From: Candidatus Polarisedimenticolia bacterium
GTDB lineage: Bacteria > Acidobacteriota > Polarisedimenticolia > Gp22-AA2 > AA152
DNA: 61,274 bases
Reading direction: 5' to 3'
Assembly: GCA_036004685.1 (NCBI GenBank)
Contig: DASYRE010000053.1
Span: forward strand, 1 to 61,274
Numbering within the stretch: the first letter of the stretch is position 1; each line of letters starts with the position of its first letter. The notes under the pieces were generated by a model, which did not search any database, was not told the origin of the DNA, and saw only the letters and a program-made list of their open reading frames with translations. Shown here one piece after another: positions 16,558 to 24,554 of this stretch. The translations under genes and the position numbers were made by a program.

Positions 16558-18294
16558 CTAATCGAGCTGGAACTCGTCCCGCCAGTCTTTCTCCTCCCTG
16601 AACGGAGGCTGGTTTTTCTTGTCCAGAAGATAGGGCCCCAGGACGAGGTAGTCCATATGGGTCCGCATGAAACAGCGATAGGCGTCCTCGGGGGAGCAGA
16701 CGATCGGCTCGCCCCGGACGTTGAACGACGTGTTGATGATGACCGGGACGCCGGTGCGCCGGTCGAACTCACGGATGAGATCGTAATAAAGCGGGTTCTG
16801 GTCCCGGTTCACGCTCTGGATCCGGGCGGAATGGTCGACGTGGGTGACCGACGGGATGACGCGCTTCGCTTCCCGGACCGGGGCCACGAGGAGCATGTAG
16901 GGGCTCGGCCGGTCGATCTCGAAATACTCCGCGATCCTTTCCTCGAGGACCGAGGGGGCGAAGGGGCGGAAGCTCTCGCGGAACTTGATCTTCAGGTTGA
17001 CGACGTCCTTGTTCTCCGGATTGCGGGCGTCGGCCAGGATGCTGCGGCTGCCGAGCGCCCGCGGGCCGAACTCCATCCTCCCCTGGAACCATCCGATCAC
17101 CGTCTGCCCTTCGATCAGCGCGGCCACCTCGCGCACCAGCTCGTCCCGCTCCAGGCGCCGCGCGGGGGCCTCGAAGCGCTGGAGCGTCTCGAGAATCTCC
17201 CCCTCGCCGTATTCGGGCCCCAAATAGGCGTGGTGCATCGGCTCGCCGCGCGGCTGGCCGAGGAGCGAGTGACTGATGTAGGCCGCCACGCCCAGCGCTC
17301 CGCCCGCGTCCCCGGCCGCCGGCTGGATGAAAATATCCTTGAACGGCCCTTCCCGCAGGATGCGTCCGTTGGCGACGCAGTTCAGCGCCACGCCTCCGGC
17401 CAGGCAGAGATTCTCCATCCTGGTTTCCCGGTGCAGATAGGCGGCCATCTTGAGCATGACCTCCTCGGTCACCTTCTGCACCGACGCGGCGATGTCCTTG
17501 TGGCGCTGGTCCAGCTTCGACTCCCCTTCCCGCGGCGGCCCGCCGAAGAGCTTCGAGAAGCGGCCGTTGACCATCCGGAGGCCGTGGTGGTACGAGAAAT
17601 ACCGCATGTCCATCTCGAAGCTGCCGTCGTCCTTGATGTCGATGAGCTGCCGGACCTGGTCGACGTAGCGCGGCTCGCCGTAAGGCGCCAGCCCCATCAC
17701 CTTGTATTCCGCGCTGTTCACCTTGAAGCCGAGGTAATAGGTGAAGGCGCTGTACAGCAGCCCGAGGGAGTGCGGAAAGCGAATCTCCTTGAACAGATCG
17801 ATCTCGCTGCCCCGCCCCGTCCCGTAGCTCGCCGTCGCCCACTCGCCGACCCCGTCGACCGTCAGAATCGCCGACTCCTGGAAGGGGCTTACCAGGAAGG
17901 CGCTGGCGGCGTGGGAAAGGTGATGCTCGGTGAAGAGGATCTTCCCCTCGTACTCCAGCTCCTTGCGGATGAGCTGCGGGATCCAGAGCTTCTCCCTCAG
18001 CCAGACCGGCATGGCTTTCGAGAAAGAGAGAAAACCGCGCGGGAAGGTCGACAGGTAGGTGGAAAGGAGCCTCTCGAACTTGAGGAACGGCTTGTCGTAG
18101 AAGCCGACGTAGTCGAGGTCCTTCGCGGAGATCCCGCCCGCCTTCAGGCAGTAGGCGATCGCCTCGCGGGGGAAGTCTTCATCCTGCTTCTTGCGCGTGA
18201 AGCGCTCCTCCGAGGCGGCGGCCACGAGCCGTCCGTCCTGGATCAGGCAGGCGGCCGCGTCGTGGTAGAAGCAGGAGATTCCGAGAATGTTCAC
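16558..18294 (-). CDS. Carbamoyltransferase (NodU/CmcH family)
   Basis: 578 residues covering the whole family. The N-terminal Kae1/ASKHA-like domain begins 'NILGISCFYHDAAACLI', with 'EHHLSHAASAF' (metal/active-site histidines), 'LTVDGVGEW' and 'LCLAGGVALNCVANG'. The C-terminal YrdC-like-associated part has 'GRMEFGPRALGSRSILAD', 'RESFRPFAPSV' and 'NTSFNVRGEPIV'. The family transfers a carbamoyl group from carbamoyl phosphate via carbamoyl adenylate to a hydroxyl of a sugar or antibiotic. Here it most likely carbamoylates a sugar of the polysaccharide. The GTG start at 18294 is preceded by AAGGAGAGGAAAC. Lies 33 bases before DUF5989 and 13 after the GT-C/SxtJ-tail gene, forming a module. Confidence 0.93.
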   Translation of the reverse strand: MNILGISCFYHDAAACLIQDGRLVAAASEERFTRKKQDEDFPREAIAYCLKAGGISAKDLDYVGFYDKPFLKFERLLSTYLSTFPRGFLSFSKAMPVWLREKLWIPQLIRKELEYEGKILFTEHHLSHAASAFLVSPFQESAILTVDGVGEWATASYGTGRGSEIDLFKEIRFPHSLGLLYSAFTYYLGFKVNSAEYKVMGLAPYGEPRYVDQVRQLIDIKDDGSFEMDMRYFSYHHGLRMVNGRFSKLFGGPPREGESKLDQRHKDIAASVQKVTEEVMLKMAAYLHRETRMENLCLAGGVALNCVANGRILREGPFKDIFIQPAAGDAGGALGVAAYISHSLLGQPRGEPMHHAYLGPEYGEGEILETLQRFEAPARRLERDELVREVAALIEGQTVIGWFQGRMEFGPRALGSRSILADARNPENKDVVNLKIKFRESFRPFAPSVLEERIAEYFEIDRPSPYMLLVAPVREAKRVIPSVTHVDHSARIQSVNRDQNPLYYDLIREFDRRTGVPVIINTSFNVRGEPIVCSPEDAYRCFMRTHMDYLVLGPYLLDKKNQPPFREEKDWRDEFQLD

Positions 18295-18307
18295 CGTTTC
18301 CTCTCCT

Positions 18308-19747
18308 TCAGAATTGCTTCACGCACTCTTGCATCCCTTCCCGGGTGCGCTCCCTCAGGGCCCAGAACGATCCGGCCGCCTGCGGAGCGTGCATCGGGTC
18401 CTTCCGGAAGATCTTCATCAGCAGCGCGATCGGTCCCAGGACGACGGCGAACAGGAGGAAGAGAATGATGAAGGTCTGGACGACGGCGATTTTCGTGGCG
18501 ACCCGCTTCCACCCCTCCCACAGCGCTTTCAGCGAGGCGCGCAGCTCGCTCCAGAAGGTTCCCCCCCAGGCCCGATCCAAGGCATAGGCGCCCAGGAGGA
18601 TGAATGCCGGATCGGCGGGGATCCGGTAGCGCATCTGCGTGAAAAAAGGAGAATAGCAGACGCCGAGCAGCACCGGCCAGGCCACCAGGAAGACCGATCC
18701 CGGCACGGCATGCGGCGCCATGAGGGCCCCCGCCAAGGCCGCCAGGAGCAGCAGGCTGAAAACGACGGCGTAGAGGAGCCTTGGCTGGTCGCCGACCAAG
18801 GCGTTGTCGAGCGCCATCCGCGGGTCTTTCTCGTGCAGATGCTCGCGGAATCTCCGATCCGCCGCCGCGATCCGATCGGGGTAAGGATTCCAGAAGTGGA
18901 GGAACTCGGCCCAGGCGTGACGCAAGGTCCACTTCGGGTTGCGCGCCAGGCCCGAGACCTTGGAGCTCAGCAGATTCTCTCCGCTTCCCGCCCACACGGG
19001 CGGATTCACGCCGGGCGCCGATGGAAGGTGAATTCCCGGCCGGAGCACCAGGGCGCGATAGTCCCGGTTCCGTTTCATTTCATAAATCCAGGGCGACAGG
19101 ATGACCAGGGCCGCGAGCCCGGCCGCCGCCAGGGCCGGCAGGCGCGCGCCGCGGAATCTCTTCCCCAGGAGCAGCCAAAGCAGGAGGAACAGTGCGCCGA
19201 CGATTCCTCCCTCGAACAGCAGCGCCGAGAGCGCCACCCCGCCTCCGGCCAGGATGAGGGCGGGAAACATACTTCTCCCGCCGGGCTGGGTCCGCACGAG
19301 AGCGGCGAAGGCGGCCCACAGGAAGAACATCCCCAGGACGACGGGATACTCGATCCCCGCCAGGACCACGTGCACCGGAAAGACCGCGGCGCCGAAGAGG
19401 GCGAGAAGAGCCGCCCGGGGGCCGAAGAGGTGCCTGCCGACGAGCCAGACGAAGAAGCACGTTCCGGTCCCGATGAGGGACTGGAGAATCCGCAGCGGCG
19501 TCAATCCGTCCCCGAACACCTTGTACGTCGCCGCCATGACCACGGGATACAACGGGAAGCGATAGTACTTCGCGTCAAAGTGCCCGGCTTGGAGCAGCGT
19601 CCGCGCGGCGAGGTCGTAATCGAGAGAATCCTCGAAATAGAAGCCGGGCTGCTCGAACAGGACGAATCCTGCCCGCAGCGCCAGGGCCAGGGCCAGCAGC
19701 CCGAGGACCCACTTCCACTCCCAGCGCCGGGAGACTTCAGGCGGCAC
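18308..19747 (-). CDS. GT-C membrane glycosyltransferase with C-terminal SxtJ-like tail
   Basis: 479 residues. The first about 400 form a GT39-type polytopic protein: 'FEDSLDYDLAARTLL' in the first outer loop supplies the acidic residues and 'RFPLYPVVMAATY' follows, then about nine more membrane segments. The last about 65 residues look like a separate piece: a membrane helix 'VVQTFIILFLLFAVVLGPIAL' leads to 'LLMKIFRKDPMHA', then 'GSFWALRERT' and the ending 'CVKQF'. I recognise that pattern from SxtJ-type proteins, which usually stand alone next to carbamoyltransferase and DUF5989 genes, as here. The start is GTG at 19747, overlapping the upstream gene by 11 bases; no better in-frame start is near. 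The fusion itself is an inference from sequence pattern. Confidence 0.75.
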   Translation of the reverse strand: MPPEVSRRWEWKWVLGLLALALALRAGFVLFEQPGFYFEDSLDYDLAARTLLQAGHFDAKYYRFPLYPVVMAATYKVFGDGLTPLRILQSLIGTGTCFFVWLVGRHLFGPRAALLALFGAAVFPVHVVLAGIEYPVVLGMFFLWAAFAALVRTQPGGRSMFPALILAGGGVALSALLFEGGIVGALFLLLWLLLGKRFRGARLPALAAAGLAALVILSPWIYEMKRNRDYRALVLRPGIHLPSAPGVNPPVWAGSGENLLSSKVSGLARNPKWTLRHAWAEFLHFWNPYPDRIAAADRRFREHLHEKDPRMALDNALVGDQPRLLYAVVFSLLLLAALAGALMAPHAVPGSVFLVAWPVLLGVCYSPFFTQMRYRIPADPAFILLGAYALDRAWGGTFWSELRASLKALWEGWKRVATKIAVVQTFIILFLLFAVVLGPIALLMKIFRKDPMHAPQAAGSFWALRERTREGMQECVKQF

Positions 19748-20891
19748 GTCCGGCCTCCCCCTTCCACGCGGCGAGCCGTCCCGCCAATTCCCTGCCGATC
19801 ACGGCGGGGGCGGCCTTCTCCTCGAAGCGGCGCCGGCCGGTTCTGGCCAGCCGCTCCGCCAGCGCCGGGTCGCTCTTGAGCCGCAGAATCGCTTCCGCCA
19901 GCGACGCTGCATCTCCTCTCGTGCAGAGCAGGCAATCCTCTCCGGGGCGGAGGAATTCCCGGGCGGCGGCGGAGTCGCCGGTGATGACCGGCTTGCCCGT
20001 CGCCATTGCCTCGTACACCTTGTTCGGGACGACCCGGGAAGCCTTGCCGGTCTCCCCGAAGATCCCCAGGCAGAGATCGGATTCGCGGATCGTCTCCGCG
20101 AGGCGATCGCTGGGCTCCGCGTCGCGGAATTCGAGCGAGCGCAAATCCAGGCGCCGGGCCAGCGACTCGATCCGGGCCCGCTCCTCCCCCTCGCCGACCA
20201 TCAAGAAGCGGCAGGAGACCCCTTGCTCTTCGAGGATCCGCGCCGCGCCGACGACGGTCTCCAGTCCGTGCAGCGGAATGTAGCGTCCGAAATGGAGAAT
20301 CGTGTAGAGATGCCCGTTCCGGGCCGCCGGCGTCGTCCCGGGACAAAAAACCCGGTCGTCGGCCCCGATGGGAATCACCCAGGACTTTTCCTCGGGCACT
20401 CCGAAAGTCTCGTGGAAGAACTGCACATGGGCGCGCGTGTCCAGCAGGACCCGGTCGGCGAGCCGGCAGGAGGTCCGGTCCACCCACGCCAGGAATCTCG
20501 CCTTCATCCCGTCGCGCCGGACGGCGTCCCGATCGAGCACCAGCGAATCGTAGAGCGACAGGAAGGCGTCGAAGACGAGCGGCACGCGCCGCAGCCGGGA
20601 GAGGGCCCACGCCGGAAAGACGTCGAAGTGCCCCGAATAGCCGACGAACACGAAGTCGGGCCGCGGGGCGGCTAGAAAGCGCGCCGAAAGCGTTCCGTAG
20701 GCGCGCAGCCAGCGGAGCAGCAGGAAGGGCCTGAGCCAGCCCGCGCGCGCCTGCCGGAGCTTGTGCCCGGTGTCCCGCCAGAGCGGGAAATGGCACTCGC
20801 GCACCTCGACGCCGCACGCTCTCAGTCCGGCGCGCACGACGCGGTTCCGCGGATAGTCCCGATCGTAGGTTCCCCAATAGCACACGGTCAT
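19737..20891 (-). CDS. Glycosyltransferase family 4
   Basis: 384 residues, GT-B fold. 'VCYWGTYDRDYPRNRVV' opens the acceptor domain. The donor domain shows 'ILHFGRYIPLHGLETVV', 'LMVGEGEERARIESLA', 'DLCLGIFGETGKASRVVPNKVYEAMATGKPVITGDS' in pieces containing the E-x7-E-type site, and 'LCTRGDAASLAEAIL'. All regions are in the usual order for GT4 retaining transferases that act at the cytoplasmic membrane face. The frame remains open far upstream, but ATG at 20891 lies two bases after the upstream stop and begins the fold exactly, so it is chosen. Donor and acceptor are not readable. Confidence 0.87.
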   Translation of the reverse strand: MTVCYWGTYDRDYPRNRVVRAGLRACGVEVRECHFPLWRDTGHKLRQARAGWLRPFLLLRWLRAYGTLSARFLAAPRPDFVFVGYSGHFDVFPAWALSRLRRVPLVFDAFLSLYDSLVLDRDAVRRDGMKARFLAWVDRTSCRLADRVLLDTRAHVQFFHETFGVPEEKSWVIPIGADDRVFCPGTTPAARNGHLYTILHFGRYIPLHGLETVVGAARILEEQGVSCRFLMVGEGEERARIESLARRLDLRSLEFRDAEPSDRLAETIRESDLCLGIFGETGKASRVVPNKVYEAMATGKPVITGDSAAAREFLRPGEDCLLCTRGDAASLAEAILRLKSDPALAERLARTGRRRFEEKAAPAVIGRELAGRLAAWKGEAGRAA

Positions 20892-20893
20892 CG

Positions 20894-22378
20894 TCAGGCG
20901 TGCTCCAGGGCGCTCGAATGCCGCGCCTTCTTCCTCACGTTCTTCGAGAAGTAGGCGAGGCGGCTGGCGATCGACATCGTTCCGCGCAGGACGCGCCGGA
21001 GCTCCCGGAGGCTCGTGAGCCTGCCGGCCGTCCGCAGGATGAACCGGGGGCGGAGGTAGAACCGCCGGTAGGCTTCGAGCCGCGCCTTCTCGAGGTCGAG
21101 CCGCGACAGCGTCTCGGTCTCCAGGACGATGTCGCGGGCGGCATAGTCTTCCCAGCTGCTGGCCTTGAGATATCCCTTGCGCAGCGACTCCTCGTACATC
21201 TCGGTGCCCGGGTAGGGGACGGCCGCGGCGAACTGGGCGTTGTCGGGATCGAGCCGGATGGCGAACTCGATCGTCTGCTTCAGCGTCTCCTTGGTCTCTC
21301 CGGGGCCGCCCAGCATGAAGAAGGCCTGGGTCTTGATTCCGGCGCGCCGCGCCAGCTGGAAGGCGCGCACCACCTGGTTCAGGCTGATCCCCTTCTTCAG
21401 GCGCTTGAGGATCTCCTCCGATCCCGACTCGACCCCCAGGTACATGTTGTCGCAGCCCGCCTTGCGCATCTCGGTGAGGAGCTCTTCGTCGACGGTGTCG
21501 ACCCGGCCCATCGAGATCCAGTGCACCTTCAGGTCGCGCTCCTGGATCAGCCGGCAGATCTTGAGGAGCCTTTCGCGGTCGATCGTCATGGTGTCGTCGT
21601 CGAAGTAGATGTCGTCGACGCCGTGGTTCCGGACGAGGTGCTCCATCTCGGCGACGACCGACTCGGGATCCCGGACCCGGAAGTCGCGTCCCACCATCGT
21701 CCCGGGCCAGAGGCAGAAGGTGCAGCGATGCGGGCACCCGCGGCTGGAGAGCATGAACGTGCCCTTGACTCCCTGGTACTGTGCCGTCTGGTACTTCTCG
21801 ATCGGCACCACCTGCCGGTCGGGGTAGGGCCAGCGATCGAGATCGAAGTCGAACGGCCGGTCGGAATTGACCCGCACCGAGCCGCTTTCCCGAATCGTCA
21901 GGCCGGCCACGTCCGACAGTGGCGTCCCTCGCTTCAAGGCGAGGGCCGCCTCGCGCGTCGTGATCTCGAACTCACCGCGGATGATCGCGTCGACTTCCGG
22001 GTTGTCCCGGAGGATCTCCCGGTGGAAATAGGTCGCGTGGGATCCCATCAGCGCGATGAAGGTCCCGGGCAGCAGCGCCTTGATCCGGCGCACCGACTCG
22101 AGATCGTGATCGATCGAGGGGGTGGAGGATTCCATGGCGATGAAGTCGGGCCGGATCCGCGCGACTTCGGCAGCGTACGCCTCGATCCCCAGATCGTCGC
22201 ACACGGCGTCGAGAAACGCGGTCTCGACCTGCGCCTCCTTGAGGAGGGCCACCGTGTAGGCGAGGAAAATCGGGTACTCGAGCTTCTTGTCTTTTCTCTT
22301 GTGTGGCCAGCGCACGGAAGATCGCGCGCCATAGCCTTCTCCGGGCCAGGGAGGATTCGTCACCAGCGCTTTGAACAT
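20894..22378 (-). CDS. Radical SAM protein with B12-binding-like N-terminal domain (copy 1)
   Basis: 494 residues. The N-terminal 190 residues have the alpha/beta pattern of cobalamin-binding domains ('FIAMESSTPSIDHDLESVRR', 'IALMGSHATYFHRE', 'IIRGEFE'), but the DxHxxG cobalt-ligand motif is absent. Cys215, Cys219 and Cys222 in 'SRGCPHRCTFCLW' would hold the 4Fe-4S cluster for radical SAM chemistry, followed by 'YFDDDTMTIDRERLL', 'YLGVESGSEEIL' and 'GGPGETKETLKQT'. Such proteins carry out methylation, rearrangement or deoxygenation; the substrate here is unknown but is presumably a sugar nucleotide or lipid-linked sugar. ATG at 22378 has AGGAG about ten bases upstream. It is clearly related to the gene at 29710-31194 and has the same length. 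Confidence 0.85.
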   Translation of the reverse strand: MFKALVTNPPWPGEGYGARSSVRWPHKRKDKKLEYPIFLAYTVALLKEAQVETAFLDAVCDDLGIEAYAAEVARIRPDFIAMESSTPSIDHDLESVRRIKALLPGTFIALMGSHATYFHREILRDNPEVDAIIRGEFEITTREAALALKRGTPLSDVAGLTIRESGSVRVNSDRPFDFDLDRWPYPDRQVVPIEKYQTAQYQGVKGTFMLSSRGCPHRCTFCLWPGTMVGRDFRVRDPESVVAEMEHLVRNHGVDDIYFDDDTMTIDRERLLKICRLIQERDLKVHWISMGRVDTVDEELLTEMRKAGCDNMYLGVESGSEEILKRLKKGISLNQVVRAFQLARRAGIKTQAFFMLGGPGETKETLKQTIEFAIRLDPDNAQFAAAVPYPGTEMYEESLRKGYLKASSWEDYAARDIVLETETLSRLDLEKARLEAYRRFYLRPRFILRTAGRLTSLRELRRVLRGTMSIASRLAYFSKNVRKKARHSSALEHA

Positions 22379-22413
22379 CGGATCGTTCGCTCCTTTCCTC
22401 AATGGAATTTGCC

Positions 22414-23547
22414 TCATTCCTCGCTCAGCAGGCCCCGCGTCACGAGCTCCCGCTGCGCCTCGTCGAACCGGTCGACGGGCTTCTGATTGCGGGCCCAGGC
22501 CACCAGGTCGTCGTAGCCGTCTTCCAGGCTCACGCGCGGCTCGTAACCGAGACGGCGGCGGATCTTGCCGATGTCGGCGTAGCAATGCCGGATGTCGCCT
22601 TCCCGGAAGATCCCCAGGATCCGGGGCTCCGCCTGGCGGAGAGCGCCGAGGCGCTCCTGCAGCCCCGCCGCCAGCTCCCGCAAGGGGACGAGCCGTCCGG
22701 TGCCCACGTTGAAGACCTCGTGATCGGCGTCTTCGCTCTCCATCGCCAGCAGGTTCGCCTGCACTACGTCGGAGACGTGGACGAAATCCCTCCCTTGCCC
22801 GCCATCTTCGAAAATCACCGGGCTCAAGCCGTTGAGCAGACGGCTGGAGAAGATGGCGGCGACCCCGGTGTATGGATTCGACAGCGCCTGCCCGGGTCCG
22901 TAGACGTTGAAGTAACGCAGCGCGACGGCGGGAATGCCGTAGGCCCGTCCCAGGGCGAGGACCGTCTCCTCCTGGAAGCGCTTCGTGATGGCGTAGACGG
23001 AGGTCGGCGCGAGCGGCTTCCTCTCGCCCGTCGGGGCCGGCCGCAGATCCTTGCCGCAGCGCGGGCACTCCGGCTCCCACTTCCCCGCCTTCAGGCGTTC
23101 CGGCTTCCTCAGCCCCGGATCGACCGGGCCGCAGGAAGAGCAGGCGTAGCTGCCCTCGCCGTAGATCGACATCGACGAAGCCACCACGACCTTCCGCACG
23201 GGCGGGCGGCGGGCGACGATCTTCTCCATCAGCAGCGCGGTGCCGACGCAGTTCACGCGCGTGTAGTCCGCGGAGCGGTACATCGACTGCCCGACGCCCA
23301 CGGAAGCGGCCTGGTGGAACACCACCTCGACCCCCTCCAAAGCGCGCTCCAGCAGGGCGCCGTCCAGGAGATCGCCGCGCGCCAGCTCGGCCGCCGCGGG
23401 AAGCCGCGGGGCGGGATCGCTCCCGTGGACCTGAGGGTCGAAGGCGTCGAGGACGCGGACGCGGTGGCCCCTCGAGAGCAGCGCCGCCACCAGATGGGAG
23501 CCGATGAAGCCCGCCCCTCCCGTGACCAGCACGAAGCGGCTCTTCAC
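22414..23547 (-). CDS. NAD-dependent sugar epimerase with zinc-ribbon insert (dTDP-rhamnose 4-epimerase-like)
   Basis: 377 residues, extended short-chain dehydrogenase. 'TGGAGFIGSHL' (residues 9-19) binds NAD and the catalytic pair is Tyr185-x3-Lys189 in 'SVYAITK', with 'RYFNVYGPGQ' and 'RDFVHVSDVV' further on. Between the serine strand ('SSMSIYGEG') and the Tyr-Lys pair is an insert with CSSC at 136-139 and CPRC at 161-164, a probable zinc ribbon. I know this insert from dTDP-L-rhamnose 4-epimerase-like enzymes (WbiB group), which make 6-deoxy-L-talose, so that is the best guess; a UDP-hexose or uronate 4-epimerase remains possible. GTG at 23547 overlaps the upstream stop as GTGA. Confidence 0.85.
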   Translation of the reverse strand: MKSRFVLVTGGAGFIGSHLVAALLSRGHRVRVLDAFDPQVHGSDPAPRLPAAAELARGDLLDGALLERALEGVEVVFHQAASVGVGQSMYRSADYTRVNCVGTALLMEKIVARRPPVRKVVVASSMSIYGEGSYACSSCGPVDPGLRKPERLKAGKWEPECPRCGKDLRPAPTGERKPLAPTSVYAITKRFQEETVLALGRAYGIPAVALRYFNVYGPGQALSNPYTGVAAIFSSRLLNGLSPVIFEDGGQGRDFVHVSDVVQANLLAMESEDADHEVFNVGTGRLVPLRELAAGLQERLGALRQAEPRILGIFREGDIRHCYADIGKIRRRLGYEPRVSLEDGYDDLVAWARNQKPVDRFDEAQRELVTRGLLSEE

Positions 23548-24554
23548 CGTTTCCTCCCGGGCGCGGCGAACGAGGCGGCGGGCGACGTCCCGGTCCCGGA
23601 GGCGATCTCGCCGCGGTCCGCCTCCATCTTCCGGAGCCGGTACTGGACGTCCTCCAGAAGCTGGCGATTCGCGGCCATGACGTCACTGACCACGCCGATC
23701 AGTCCGATGAAGACGCCGACGGCCAGCAGGGTGGTTCCGACGAGCAGCGACTGCAGGTGCCCCGCGGGTCCCGTCGAGGTGAAATAGTGATAGACGAAGC
23801 GGACCAGAATCACCAGCCCGACGCCCCCGACGATCGCCCCGAGATAGGAGAAGACTTTCAGCGGCTCGTAGAGCGCGTAGATCCGGACCATCGTGCTGGC
23901 CGATCGCTTCAGGTAGAACCAGAGGTTCGGGAAGAGCCGCGACTCCCTCAGCTTTTCGTTCACACCCACCCGGACGTGCGCCACCGCGAGGTTCTTCTTC
24001 CCCGCCTGGATGAGCGTCTCCAGCGTGTAGGTGAACCGCGAGAAGATGTTCAGGCGCAGCGCCGCCTCCCGGCTGTAGGCCCGGAAGCCACTCGTGGAGT
24101 CCATCAGCTCGATTCCCGCCATGCTCTGCATGATGCGATCGCCGAGCCGGTGCAGCAGCTTCTTCATCCGGGAGAAGTGCCCGATCGTCTGGACGTCGCG
24201 GTCTCCGACCACCAGATCGGCCCGCCCTTCCAGGATCGGCGCGATCAGCCGCTCGACGTCCCGGGCATCGTACTGATTGTCGGCGTCGGTGTTGACGATG
24301 ATGTCGGCTCCCTGCTTCAGGGAGGCCTCGAGCCCCACCATGAAAGCGCGGGCCAGACCCTGGTGCGACGAGAGCACGACGACATGGTGCACTCCCAGCC
24401 GGCGGGCCGTCTCGACCGTTCCGTCGGTGCTGCCGTCGTCGATCACCAGGACCTCGATCCGATCCACGCCCGGAAGCGCCCGCGGCAAAGAGGCCAGGGT
24501 CACCGGCAAGGTCGTCTCCTCGTTCAGGCAGGGGATCTGGATGATGAGCTTCAC
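23544..24554 (-). CDS. GT2 polyprenyl-phosphate glycosyltransferase-like protein (DPM1/GtrB type)
   Basis: 336 residues. The GT-A domain is complete: 'IIQIPCLNEETTLPVTL', 'VLVIDDGSTDGTVE', the metal site 'NTDADNQYD', and 'DSTSGFRAYSREA'. Two C-terminal membrane segments at about 233-255 and 268-295 follow, as in GtrB/DPM1-type enzymes that load a sugar on undecaprenyl phosphate for use by GT-C enzymes. With six GT-C-like proteins in the locus, one such donor-making enzyme is expected. The 40 C-terminal residues contain a short heptad-like stretch ('RQLLEDVQYRLRKMEADRG'). GTG at 24554 overlaps the Wzc stop as GTGA. Confidence 0.86.
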   Translation of the reverse strand: MKLIIQIPCLNEETTLPVTLASLPRALPGVDRIEVLVIDDGSTDGTVETARRLGVHHVVVLSSHQGLARAFMVGLEASLKQGADIIVNTDADNQYDARDVERLIAPILEGRADLVVGDRDVQTIGHFSRMKKLLHRLGDRIMQSMAGIELMDSTSGFRAYSREAALRLNIFSRFTYTLETLIQAGKKNLAVAHVRVGVNEKLRESRLFPNLWFYLKRSASTMVRIYALYEPLKVFSYLGAIVGGVGLVILVRFVYHYFTSTGPAGHLQSLLVGTTLLAVGVFIGLIGVVSDVMAANRQLLEDVQYRLRKMEADRGEIASGTGTSPAASFAAPGRKR

